Of a stretch of 64,000 nt of DNA, positions 7,694 through 15,807 are shown piece after piece. The stretch is from Cumulibacter manganitolerans. Lineage in GTDB: Bacteria > Actinomycetota > Actinomycetes > Mycobacteriales > Antricoccaceae. A model generated the notes under the pieces. The model was not told where the DNA came from. It made no database searches and worked only from the letters and a program-made list of their open reading frames with translations. How positions within the stretch are numbered: position 1 is the stretch's first letter; each line of letters begins with the position of its first letter. The DNA lies in NCBI RefSeq assembly GCF_009602465.1, contig NZ_WBKP01000014.1, positions 18,870 through 82,869 of the forward strand. The letters are read 5' to 3'. The translations under genes and the position numbers were made by a program.

Positions 7694-7805
7694 CCCGGTT
7701 CCGAGGCCGGCCTGCCCCTCCCGCGCAAGCCTCGGGGCGGCGGCCGTACCGGTGGCGCGTCCCGGCGCGGACCGGTGATACTGGCGGTTGACGATGGGAG
7801 GGCTG

Positions 7806-9191
7806 ATGGCCCGGTTCGAGCACGAGACCACACTTCCGCACCCCCGCGAGGACGTCTTCGAGTGGCACGAGCGTCCCGGCGCGCTCGTCCGGCTCAACCC
7901 ACCCACGCTCGGCCGGGTGAAGAGCGCACCGAACGGCGTCCGCAACGGGGAGCAGGCCGTGCTGCGGATGTCGATTCCCGGCACGGTAGGGCAGGCCGGT
8001 ATCACCTGGAAGGCGCGGCACCTCGGCTACGACCGGCCGAACAAGTTCGAGGACGTCATGGAGTCCGGGCCGATGCACTCGTGGCATCACAAGCACCTGT
8101 TCCGGGACGCCCCCGGCGGCGGCACCGTCATCCACGACGAGATCACCTTCGAGCTGCCGTTCCCCGCGGTCGGACCGGCGGCCGGGTTCGGTGAACGGGT
8201 CGCGCTGCGCGAGCTGTCCAAGGCCTGGGGGTACCGCGACCGCCAGCTGCGCTTCGACCTCGACTTCCACGCCGCCCACCCGACGCCGCGCACCATCGCC
8301 GTCACCGGCGCCACCGGGCTGGTCGGCACCCAGCTCGTCGCCTTCCTGGGCGGCGGGGGACACGACGTACGGCGGGTGACCCGCGGCTCGGGGAGCGGCG
8401 ACGACATCAGGTGGGATCCCGCGCGCGGCGAGCTCGACGCCGAGCAGCTGCGCGACGTCGACGTGGTGATCCACCTCGCCGGGGAACCGGTCGCGGGGCG
8501 GTTCACCGAGGCCCACAAGAAGCGGGTGCTCTCCTCCCGCCGCGACGGAACCCGGCTGCTCGCGGAGGCGCTCGCTGCCCTCGCCGGCGACGGTCGGCAG
8601 CGGGCGCTGATCAGCTCGTCCGCCTCGGGCTACTACGGCCCGAACCGCGGTGACGAGTGGCTCACCGAGGACATGCCCGCCGGCGACGGCTTCCTCGCCG
8701 AGGTGTGCCGCGAGTGGGAGGCGGCCTGCCAGCCGGCCCGGGACGCCGGGGTCCGGGTGGTCAACGTGCGCACCGGCATCGTGCAGTCGGCGGCCGGCGG
8801 CCAGCTCGCCATCCAGGCCCCGTTGTTCCGCCTCGGCGCCGGCGGCCCCCTGGGCGGCGGCGCGCAGTGGATGCCGTGGATCGCCATCGAGGACCTGCTC
8901 GGCATCTACGGGCACGCCGCGCTCACCGACGGCCTCGAGGGTCCCGTCAACGCCGCGGCTCCGGGCATCGTGCGCAACGAGGAGTACTCGAGGATCCTCG
9001 CCCGGGTGCTGCATCGTCCGTCGCTGCTGCGGGTCCCGCGCCTCGGGCCGCGGGTGCTGCTGGGCGCCGACGCGGCCGAGGAGTTCGCGCTCGCCGGGCA
9101 GCGGATGTCCAGCGAGAAGGTCCGCGGCTGGGGCTACGAGTTCGGCTATCCCGACCTCGAGCCGGCGCTGCGCCACGTGCTGGCCCGCTAG
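7806..9191 (+). CDS. TIGR01777-type NAD(P) epimerase with N-terminal SRPBCC domain
   Basis: 461-residue two-domain protein. Residues 1-150 form a START/SRPBCC-like ligand-binding domain (ARFEHETTLPHPREDVFEWHERPGAL). Residues from about 162 form a Rossmann-fold extended SDR with the nucleotide-binding motif VTGATGLVG and the YYG active-site tyrosine in SSASGYYG, continuing to the TIGR01777 C-terminus (SSEKVRGWGYEFGYPDLEPALRH). The same epimerase without the N-terminal domain is E. coli YfcH; substrate unknown. The start is the ATG at 7806 because GGGAGG precedes it; ATG and TTG codons slightly upstream lack a site. The long 154-bp repeat array begins right after its stop. Confidence 0.88.
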   Translation: MARFEHETTLPHPREDVFEWHERPGALVRLNPPTLGRVKSAPNGVRNGEQAVLRMSIPGTVGQAGITWKARHLGYDRPNKFEDVMESGPMHSWHHKHLFRDAPGGGTVIHDEITFELPFPAVGPAAGFGERVALRELSKAWGYRDRQLRFDLDFHAAHPTPRTIAVTGATGLVGTQLVAFLGGGGHDVRRVTRGSGSGDDIRWDPARGELDAEQLRDVDVVIHLAGEPVAGRFTEAHKKRVLSSRRDGTRLLAEALAALAGDGRQRALISSSASGYYGPNRGDEWLTEDMPAGDGFLAEVCREWEAACQPARDAGVRVVNVRTGIVQSAAGGQLAIQAPLFRLGAGGPLGGGAQWMPWIAIEDLLGIYGHAALTDGLEGPVNAAAPGIVRNEEYSRILARVLHRPSLLRVPRLGPRVLLGADAAEEFALAGQRMSSEKVRGWGYEFGYPDLEPALRHVLAR

Positions 9192-9193
9192 CC

Positions 9194-9670
9194 GGCGCCG
9201 GCTTGCTGCCCTACGGTGTCTTCCCACGGCGCCGGCTTGCTGCCCCACGGTGTCTTCTCCACGGCGCCGGCTTGCTGCCCCACGGTCGTCGAGCGAGCGG
9301 AGCCGATAGGCGCAGCGACGTCGAGACGCCGTGAGCCGCCGCTCGGTCGCGCGGGACCACCGCCCCATCGCGGACCGTCGGCCGGTGCCGGTCCGCTCCC
9401 GACGGTGCTTGTCCACGGCGCCGGCTTGCTGCCCCACGGTCGTCGAGCGAGCGGAGCCGATAGGCGCAGCGACGTCGAGACGCCGTGAGCCGCCGCTCGG
9501 TCGCGCGGGACCACCGCCCCATCGCGGACCGTCGGCCGGTGCCGGTCCGCTCCCGACGGTGCTTGTCCACGGCGCCGGCTTGCTGCCCCACGGTCGTCGA
9601 GCGAGCGGAGCCGATAGGCGCAGCGACGTCGAGACGCCGTGAGCCGCCGCTCGGTCGCGCGGGACCACCG
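9194..9670. repeat. Tandem repeat array: 154-bp units plus shorter core copies
   Basis: This 513-bp stretch between genes has no credible CDS of its own. A core beginning GGCGCCGGCTTGCTGCCC occurs five times, at 9194, 9228, 9263, 9417 and 9571. The first two steps are 34-35 bp and the last two 154 bp. From 9258 the array has exact 154-bp periodicity: unit 9258-9411, unit 9412-9565 and a partial unit 9566-9670. Each long unit includes an imperfect inverted repeat (GTCGTCGAGCGAGCGG against GCAGCGACGTCGAGAC), similar in style to the GTCGAG-rich REP-like elements common in actinobacteria. The near identity of the copies implies recent duplication. Confidence 0.9.
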
Positions 9671-9692
9671 TCCCCGGGGCGGCCGATTCCCC

Positions 9693-9698
9693 TACGAT
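9693..9698 (+). promoter_or_regulatory. -10 element TACGAT of the ferritin gene (leaderless)
   Basis: TACGAT ends 6 nt before the ferritin ATG, so transcription would begin at or next to the A of the start codon. No ribosome-binding site lies upstream, which supports a leaderless mRNA. Confidence 0.6.
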
Positions 9699-9704
9699 CG
9701 GGGC

Positions 9705-10223
9705 ATGAAGATGAAGACCCCGCTTGAGAAGGCATTCTGCGACCAGATCACCCTCGAGTTCGAGGCGTCGATCGTGTACCGGCAGCTCGCTATCGAGATG
9801 GACGTCCTCGCCCTCCCCGGCATGGCGGCGTGGCTGCGCCACCAGGCCGACGAGGAGATCGTGCACGCCAACAAGTTCATCGACCATCTCGTCGACCGCG
9901 ACAACCACCCGTCGATCGGGACGATCGAGCCGCCGCCGACCAACGTCGAGGACCCGCTGTCGGCGTTCCAGGCCGCGCTCGCGCATGAGCAGAAGGTCTC
10001 GGAGTCGATCCGCACGCTGTACCGCACCGCGGAGGCCGACGGCGACCTCGACTCGCGTCCGCTGCTGAACTGGTTCCTCACCGAGCAGATCGAGGAGGAG
10101 TCCACGGTCAGCGACATCGTCGACCGGATCAAGCTGATCAACGACGACGGCCCCGGCCTGCTGCGGCTGGACTCCGAGCTCGGCTCGCGGCCGACCCGCA
10201 CGACCGAGGACAGCCAGGGCTGA
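9705..10223 (+). CDS. Non-heme ferritin
   Basis: 172-residue ferritin-like diiron protein that would assemble into a 24-subunit iron-storage shell in the cytoplasm. All ferroxidase ligands expected from FtnA/BfrB are seen at matching spacing: Glu18, Glu51, His54, Glu95, Gln128 and Glu131. There is no Met placed as the heme ligand of heme bacterioferritin, so it belongs with the M. tuberculosis BfrB/FtnA type. The start is the ATG at 9705, preceded by a -10-like TACGAT and no ribosome-binding site. It lies just downstream of the repeat array and faces the antiporter gene across a palindrome. Confidence 0.92.
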   Translation: MKMKTPLEKAFCDQITLEFEASIVYRQLAIEMDVLALPGMAAWLRHQADEEIVHANKFIDHLVDRDNHPSIGTIEPPPTNVEDPLSAFQAALAHEQKVSESIRTLYRTAEADGDLDSRPLLNWFLTEQIEEESTVSDIVDRIKLINDDGPGLLRLDSELGSRPTRTTEDSQG

Positions 10224-10248
10224 TCGCAGCGCGAGAGATTCCGGAAAT

Positions 10249-10305
10249 CGTCGCCCTGCAGGCGTGCAGTCCACCCCGAGTGGCCAGCGCTCCTGCAGGG
10301 CGACG
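10249..10305. terminator. 57-bp intergenic palindrome between convergent genes
   Basis: Outer 14-bp perfect arms CGTCGCCCTGCAGG and CCTGCAGGGCGACG enclose a region that itself pairs (CCAC/GTGG). It lies between the convergent ferritin and antiporter genes and could terminate both transcripts. No clear T-run follows on the + strand. Confidence 0.7.
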
Positions 10306-10413
10306 TTCTGTCGGGCGCAGGTCCGCCCGCTCGTGGGGGCTCGGTCGTCGAGGGCCGTCACAGCGACCGACCGGCTCGCCGCGCCCGGGCCCGGCCTGGG
10401 GCTCCGGCTCGGG

Positions 10414-12270
10414 TCAGCCGAGGGTCTCGTCGAGGTAGCACCAGCGCCACAGCTCGCCCGGCTCGAAGCTGCGCATCACCGGATGCCCGGTGCGCTGGAA
10501 GTGCCGGGTCGCGTGGGTGCCGACCGACGAGTCGCAGCAGCCGACATTGCCGCAGGCCATGCACACCCGCAGGTGCACGGGCTCGGTGCCCTCGCGCACG
10601 CAGTCCTCGCAGATCCGCGATGTCGGGACCGGGCAGTCGGCCAGCGCGCTCGCCTGCAGGTGCGCGCACTCGCCCGCGACGACGGCGGGTGTCGCGAGGG
10701 TCGAGCCGCGCAGCTGCTCGGTGTAGTCGGTGACCGCCTGCAGGATCGTCTCCTCGACGTCCAGCCCGGCGAGCTCCTGCTGGAGCACCTCGTGATCGGC
10801 GCCGCCGGCATCGCGGATCCGCAGGACCTCGTCGCGTTCGGCCTGGATCATCAGCAGCCGCGCCCGGCGGCGCAGCTCGTTCGGGGTCTCGGACGTCGAC
10901 CCCAGCTGTTCCCAGACCCGGTAGGTCTTCTGCCGGGCCTGGGTCCGCAGTTCCTCGCCGAGGTCTTCGGAGACGGTCAGGGCGCCCGCCGCGATCGCGT
11001 CGTCCAGCGCCCGGATGCCCGCGGCGGCTGCCGACTCGGTGATCTGCGCCTGCTGCAGCGCGTCCTCGGTGGCGATCGGGCCCCGCACGCCGAGCCGCCG
11101 CGCGACCCAGGGCAGGCTCAGCCCCTGCAGCAGCAGGGTGCCGGCGGTGACCACCATCGCGGCGAAGATGAGCACCTCGCGGTGCGGCGTCTGCTGTGGC
11201 AGCACCAGTGCCGCGGCGAGGGTCACGACGCCGCGCATCCCCGCCCAGGCCGTGACGGCCGTGTCGCGGGCGGGCAGCGGACGGCGCTTGCTCGGCAGCA
11301 GCCGGTATCCGCTGAGCCACAGCGGCCGGGCGAGCAGCACGGTCAGCAGGACGGCGCCGCACGCCAGCAGCACCCGCGGCCAGCCCAGCGACGACGAGGC
11401 GACCGCGGAGATGACGGGGTGCACCTGCAGCCCGATCAGCAGGAAGACGGCGTTCTCGAGGACGAACTGGATGGTCTTCCACGTCTGGCCCAGCGTCGAT
11501 CGGATCGCGGGCGACTGCTCGCGGTACGCGCGGTAGGCCGTCAGCAGCCCCGCGACGACCGTCGCGACGACGCCGGAGGCATGGATCAGCTCCGCGGGGA
11601 CGTACGCGATGAACGGCACCAGCAGGGACGCCGCCGTCGCATGCACCGGGCCGGCGGCGTGCCGGTACATCCAGCCGGAGAGCCGCGCGACGACCCAGCC
11701 GATGAGCACGCCGCCGACCACCGAGACGGCGAACGACAGGGCCACCTCGCCGAAGGTGACGACGCCGGTGATCCCCACGATGGACAGCCGCAGCAGGACG
11801 ATCGCGGTGGCGTCGTTGAGCAGCGACTCGCCCTCGAGGATCGTCACGACTCGCCGCGGCAGCCCGATCCGGCGGGCCACCGCGGAGGCCGCGACGGCGT
11901 CCGGCGGACCGACGATGGCGCCGAGGGCCAAGGCGGCGGCGAGCGGGATCGGCAGCAACCAGTACGCGATCGCGCCGACGGCGAGGGCCGTGAAGACCAC
12001 GAGCCCGACGGACAGCATCGCGATCGGCCGCTTCTCGGCGCGGAAGTCGGTCAGCGAGGCGCCGATCGCCGCGGCGTACAGCAGCGGCGGCAGCAGCCCG
12101 AGCAGGATCAGCTCCGGATCGAGCTCCACCCGCGGCACGATGGGGACGTAGGACGCCGCCGCCCCGGCCGCGACGAGCAGCAGCGGAGGGGGAACGCGCA
12201 GCCGCCCGGTGATCGACGTGCCGGCGACGATGACTGCGCCGAAGGCGACCAGCCACTCCACTACATGCAT
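10414..12270 (-). CDS. CPA1-type Na+/H+ antiporter with C-terminal UBP zinc finger
   Basis: 618-residue membrane protein. The first about 400 residues form a monovalent cation/proton antiporter with about 12 membrane segments, including ALGAIVGPPDAVAASAVARRIGLP and LEGESLLNDATAIVLLRLS, the conserved acidic ion-binding region. An about 130-residue soluble helical region follows. The last about 65 residues are a UBP-type zinc finger (CVREGTEPVHLRVCMACGNVGCCD, then HATRHFQRTGHPVMRS and WRWCY). The role should be pH and Na+ homeostasis; the zinc finger's role in bacteria is unknown to me. The start ATGCATGTAG has CATAAT 6 nt upstream, consistent with leaderless transcription. Confidence 0.92.
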   Translation of the reverse strand: MHVVEWLVAFGAVIVAGTSITGRLRVPPPLLLVAAGAAASYVPIVPRVELDPELILLGLLPPLLYAAAIGASLTDFRAEKRPIAMLSVGLVVFTALAVGAIAYWLLPIPLAAALALGAIVGPPDAVAASAVARRIGLPRRVVTILEGESLLNDATAIVLLRLSIVGITGVVTFGEVALSFAVSVVGGVLIGWVVARLSGWMYRHAAGPVHATAASLLVPFIAYVPAELIHASGVVATVVAGLLTAYRAYREQSPAIRSTLGQTWKTIQFVLENAVFLLIGLQVHPVISAVASSSLGWPRVLLACGAVLLTVLLARPLWLSGYRLLPSKRRPLPARDTAVTAWAGMRGVVTLAAALVLPQQTPHREVLIFAAMVVTAGTLLLQGLSLPWVARRLGVRGPIATEDALQQAQITESAAAAGIRALDDAIAAGALTVSEDLGEELRTQARQKTYRVWEQLGSTSETPNELRRRARLLMIQAERDEVLRIRDAGGADHEVLQQELAGLDVEETILQAVTDYTEQLRGSTLATPAVVAGECAHLQASALADCPVPTSRICEDCVREGTEPVHLRVCMACGNVGCCDSSVGTHATRHFQRTGHPVMRSFEPGELWRWCYLDETLG

Positions 12271-12276
12271 GCGCTG

Positions 12277-12282
12277 ATTATG
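12277..12282 (-). promoter_or_regulatory. -10 element CATAAT of the antiporter gene
   Basis: On the reverse strand CATAAT ends 6 nt before the antiporter ATG, consistent with a leaderless transcript. The opposite strand has TAGTGT at 12308-12313 as a possible -10 for the GTPase operon. Confidence 0.5.
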
Positions 12283-12371
12283 GCCGCCGGGCGAAGGGCG
12301 ACTTCAGTAGTGTTCCAGGCAGCGTCGGCCCACGCGCCCGGCGAGCCGCCCCGACGAGAGGAGCTGCGTCC

Positions 12372-14108
12372 GTGAGCACTCCGGAGCACCGCCCCCAGCG
12401 CGGGGAGCCAGAGGGGGCGCGCCTGCTGGACGCCGTCCGACGCCTGCGCGCAGTCGTCGATCGCGTCCGGCTGCCCCTGGAGCTGCCGGCGATCGCAGCG
12501 GCCCGCTCCGAGCGGCGGCAGCTTCTCGACCAGCTCGACGACTACGTCCTGCCCCGGCTGTCCTCGCTCGACGCGCCGCTGCTGGCGGTGATCGGTGGGT
12601 CGACCGGCGCCGGCAAGTCGACGCTCGTCAACTCCCTCGTGGGCCGCGTCGTCTCCCGGTCCGGCGTGCTGCGCCCGACCACCCGCGCATCGGTGCTGGT
12701 GCACCACCCGGCCGACGAGCGCTGGTTCAGCGACGACCGGGTGCTGCCCGGCCTCGGCCGGCTGACCGGGGCGCAGGGGCCGGACGACGACCCGGGCGCC
12801 GTCCGGCTGGCTGCTACCGGCGCCGTCCCGCAGGGGATCGCGCTGCTCGATGCACCAGACATCGACTCCGTCGTACAGGCCAACCGCGACCTCGCCCGCC
12901 AGCTGCTGAGCGCCGCCGACCTGTGGCTGTTCGTCACGACGGCCGCGCGGTACGCCGACGCGGTGCCGTGGGAGCTGCTGCGCCAGGCCGCGGCGCGCGG
13001 CACCTCGGTGGCGATCGTCCTCGACCGGGTCCCGACCGACGCGGTGGCCGAGATCCGCGACCACCTCGCCGGCATGCTGCGCGAGCAGGGGCTGGGCAGC
13101 GCACCGGTGTTCACCGTGAGCGAGGCCCGGCTGGGTGCGGACGGGTTGCTGCCGGTCGGCGAGATCCAGCCGCTGCGCGACTGGCTCGGCGGCCTGGCGC
13201 ACGACGCGAAAGCGCGCGCGCAGGTCATCCGCCAGACGCTGACCGGCGCACTCGACTCGCTGTCCGCGCGCAGCACCGCCCTGTCGAGCGCCGCGCGCGA
13301 ACAGGACGCCGCGCTGCAGAGCCTGCACGACAGCTCGTGGAAGGCCTACGGGGAAGCGGTCGACGGCGTCATCGCCGGGATGGCGGACGGGACCCTGCTG
13401 CGCGGTGAGGTGCTCGGCCGGTGGCACGAGCTGGTCGGCACCGGTGAGCTGTTCCGCCAGATCGAGTCCGGCGTCGGCCGGATCCGCGACCGGCTGAGCG
13501 GGATGCTTCGTGGGAGGGCGAACCAGGTGCCTGCGGAGCGGCTCGGCGAGGCGCTGCAGACCGGCGTCGCCGCCCTCATCACCGCCCAGGCCCAGGGAGC
13601 CGCCTCGACGACGAGCCGGCAGTGGCGCACGCTGCCCGGCGGCGGCGACCTCCTCGCCGACCACCCGGGCCTCTCCCGCTCCAGCGAGGACTTGACGAAG
13701 CGGGTCGACGCCCTGGTGCGCGAGTGGCAGAGCGAGCTGCTGGAGATGGTTCGTGCCGAGGCCGGTCCCAAGCGCTCCACGGCCCGCTTCCTCGCGCTCG
13801 GCGTGAACGGCGTCGCCGTGCTGCTGATGCTCGTCGTGTTCATGTCGACCGCCGGGCTGTCCGGCGCGGAGGTCGGGATCGCGGGCGGGTCGGCGGTGCT
13901 GGCGCAACGGCTGCTGGAGGCGATCTTCGGTGACCAGGCCGTCCGCACGCTGGCCGCCAAGGCCCGCACGACCCTGGTCGAGAAGACCAAGCAGCTCTAC
14001 CTCGCCGAGCAGCGGCGGTACGACGACGTGCTGCTGGCACTCGGGGTCGATCGGCAGCTCGCCGGCGAGCTCACCGCGGCGGCGTCCGACGTGCAGGCGG
14101 CGCGGTGA
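12372..14108 (+). CDS. Dynamin-like GTPase, first of an adjacent pair
   Basis: 578-residue large GTPase. P-loop GGSTGAGKST (Lys82), a switch region with RPTTRAS, and the G3-like segment LLDAPDIDSVVQANRDLARQLL are visible. The middle is long and helical. Near the C-terminus lies a hydrophobic stretch FLALGVNGVAVLLMLVVFMS followed by more apolar sequence, then a helical tail. Such proteins hydrolyse GTP and remodel or tether membranes. The GTG start follows GAGGAGCTG. Its stop overlaps the start of the second GTPase (GTGA), so the two should form a complex or act in sequence. The arrangement recalls the DynA/DynB pair of Streptomyces sporulation septation; orthology is not proven. Confidence 0.85.
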   Translation: MSTPEHRPQRGEPEGARLLDAVRRLRAVVDRVRLPLELPAIAAARSERRQLLDQLDDYVLPRLSSLDAPLLAVIGGSTGAGKSTLVNSLVGRVVSRSGVLRPTTRASVLVHHPADERWFSDDRVLPGLGRLTGAQGPDDDPGAVRLAATGAVPQGIALLDAPDIDSVVQANRDLARQLLSAADLWLFVTTAARYADAVPWELLRQAAARGTSVAIVLDRVPTDAVAEIRDHLAGMLREQGLGSAPVFTVSEARLGADGLLPVGEIQPLRDWLGGLAHDAKARAQVIRQTLTGALDSLSARSTALSSAAREQDAALQSLHDSSWKAYGEAVDGVIAGMADGTLLRGEVLGRWHELVGTGELFRQIESGVGRIRDRLSGMLRGRANQVPAERLGEALQTGVAALITAQAQGAASTTSRQWRTLPGGGDLLADHPGLSRSSEDLTKRVDALVREWQSELLEMVRAEAGPKRSTARFLALGVNGVAVLLMLVVFMSTAGLSGAEVGIAGGSAVLAQRLLEAIFGDQAVRTLAAKARTTLVEKTKQLYLAEQRRYDDVLLALGVDRQLAGELTAAASDVQAAR

Positions 14109-15724
14109 CCCGCCGGCGCCGCGCGGACGCCGGCCTGCAGCAGCGCCGCGACGCCCTCGCCGAGGCCCTCGAGATCGGTGGGGCGCGGCTCGACCCGGCG
14201 GCCGCGGACCGGGCGCGCAGCACCGTGCGCAAGATCGGCGAACGCTCCGCGCTCGGCGCCGGCTACACCGTGGTCGCGCTCGCCGGTGCGACCGGCAGCG
14301 GCAAGTCGTCGCTGTTCAACGCGCTGGTCGGCGCCGACGTGGCGCGCGCCGGCGTCCGACGTCCCACGACGTCGACCGCCACGGCGGCCACCTGGGGTCC
14401 CGGCTCGGCGGCCGAGCTGCTCGACTGGCTCGGGGTGGGCGCGCGCCACCAGGTCGAGCAGCAGCCGGGCCCGCGCGACGGTCTGGTGCTGCTGGACCTG
14501 CCCGATTTCGACTCGCGCGAGCTGCGCAACCGGGCCGAGGCCGATCGGGTGCTGGCACTCGCCGACGTGTTCGTCTGGGTGACGGACCCGCAGAAGTACG
14601 CCGACGCGGTGATCCACGACCAGTACATCAAGGCGCTGTCGAGGCACGACGCGAAGACCGTCGTGGTGCTCAACCAGGCCGACCGGCTCACCGGCGAGCA
14701 GGTCGAGGAGACCGTCGCGGACCTGCACCGGCTGGTCACCGGGGACGGCGTACGCGACGTGCAGGTGCTGCCGACGTCCGCGAGCGCCGGCGGCGGCGTC
14801 GACCGGCTGATGGCGATGCTGACCGAGATCGCCCGGTCGCGGGCCGCCGCCGAGGCCCGGATGCGTTCGGACGTGCGGGCCGCCGCCGAGGAGCTGCGCG
14901 GCGGGGTCGGCGACACCGAACGGTCGCTCGGCGAGGACGCCGACGACCGGCTCGTCGACGCGCTCGCCAGGGCGGCCGGCGTCCCGGTCGTGCTGGACGC
15001 CGTACGCCGCGACTATCTGGCGCAGGCCACGGCGCGGGCGGGCTGGCCGTTCACCAAGTGGCTGCGGCGGCTGCGCCCCCACCCCCTGGGCCGGCTCGGC
15101 CTGAACCGCTCCGCGGCCGGCGCCGGGGCGCAGGCGGAGGACGTCCGGACCGCGCTCGGCCGCTCGTCGCTCCCGCAGGCGACCCCCGCCCAGCGTTCCG
15201 CGGTCGACCTCGCGACGCGCGATCTGGCCGACCGGGCCGCCGACGGGCTGCCGCTGCGGTGGGCGCAGGACGTCGAGCGGGTCGCCGTCCCCGACCACTC
15301 GAGCCTCGCCGACCAGCTGGATCAGGCCGTCCTGGGCACGCCGCTCGGCTTTCGCAAGCCGATCTGGTGGAGCGTCGTCGGGGTGCTGCAGTGGTGCTTC
15401 GCGCTGGCGGCGGTCGCCGGGCTGGTCTGGCTGGTGGTCCTCGTCGTCCTGGGCTGGCTGCAGCTGCACGTCGAGACGCCCGCGTGGGGCCCGGTGCCGT
15501 ACCCGACGCTGCTGCTCGCCGCGGGGGTGGTCCTCGGCCTGCTGACCACCGCGGCGCAGCGCGTCCTGGCCTCGGTCGGCGCCCGGCGGCGCCGGGAACG
15601 GGTCCGGGCGCTGCTGCACGCGGCGATCGCCGGCACCGCGCGCACCCACATCATGGCGCCGGTGCGGCACATCCTGGCCGAGCACCGCCGCACCCGCGAG
15701 CTGCTCGACGTCGCCGGCCGCTGA
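14105..15724 (+). CDS. Membrane-anchored GTPase, second of a dynamin-like pair
   Basis: 539-residue GTPase with P-loop LAGATGSGKSSLFNALVG, switch I RRPTTSTATAA, G3 LLDLPDFDSRE and G4 VVLNQADRLTG, all in the first 200 residues. A helical middle is followed by two strong transmembrane segments near the C-terminus (VLQWCFALAAVAGLVWLVVL and YPTLLLAAGVVLGLLTTAA) and a basic tail. Annotation pipelines often call this type YfjP-like GTPase. The GTG start overlaps the stop of the preceding GTPase gene by 4 bp. The two-gene, membrane-anchored architecture suggests a dynamin-like pair acting on the cytoplasmic membrane, perhaps in septation or membrane repair. Confidence 0.85.
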   Translation: MTRRRRADAGLQQRRDALAEALEIGGARLDPAAADRARSTVRKIGERSALGAGYTVVALAGATGSGKSSLFNALVGADVARAGVRRPTTSTATAATWGPGSAAELLDWLGVGARHQVEQQPGPRDGLVLLDLPDFDSRELRNRAEADRVLALADVFVWVTDPQKYADAVIHDQYIKALSRHDAKTVVVLNQADRLTGEQVEETVADLHRLVTGDGVRDVQVLPTSASAGGGVDRLMAMLTEIARSRAAAEARMRSDVRAAAEELRGGVGDTERSLGEDADDRLVDALARAAGVPVVLDAVRRDYLAQATARAGWPFTKWLRRLRPHPLGRLGLNRSAAGAGAQAEDVRTALGRSSLPQATPAQRSAVDLATRDLADRAADGLPLRWAQDVERVAVPDHSSLADQLDQAVLGTPLGFRKPIWWSVVGVLQWCFALAAVAGLVWLVVLVVLGWLQLHVETPAWGPVPYPTLLLAAGVVLGLLTTAAQRVLASVGARRRRERVRALLHAAIAGTARTHIMAPVRHILAEHRRTRELLDVAGR

Positions 15725-15740
15725 GCCCCGGAGCCCGGCG

Positions 15741-15801
15741 GTTCTGCGGTGGAGTAGCACACGATATCCGGCCGATACCGTGCACTACTGCACCGCAGAA
15801 C
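15741..15801. terminator. 61-bp palindrome, type A (copy 1)
   Basis: Imperfect palindrome with arms beginning GTTCTGCGGTGGAGTAGCAC and ending CGCAGAAC, centred on GGCC. It sits between convergent genes (GTPase and acyl-CoA synthetase). A related element of the same 61-bp length and sequence lies at 55058-55118. It could act as a bidirectional terminator. Confidence 0.75.
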
Positions 15802-15807
15802 GGTCCC

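Noticed and set aside
9194..9670. CRISPR array
   Set aside because: Repeats are 154 bp apart with identical, not variable, intervening sequence. There are no cas genes.
9194..9670. Insertion sequence remnant
   Set aside because: No transposase fragment or terminal inverted repeat was seen; periodic structure fits tandem duplication.
7677..10361. 894-residue reverse frame across the tandem repeats
   Set aside because: Antisense to three well-supported genes. The repeated Gly/Ser/Pro/Ala peptides come simply from the 154-bp DNA repeats being read through.
10264..12375. 703-residue forward frame
   Set aside because: Antisense to the Na+/H+ antiporter, whose membrane helices and zinc finger are unmistakable.
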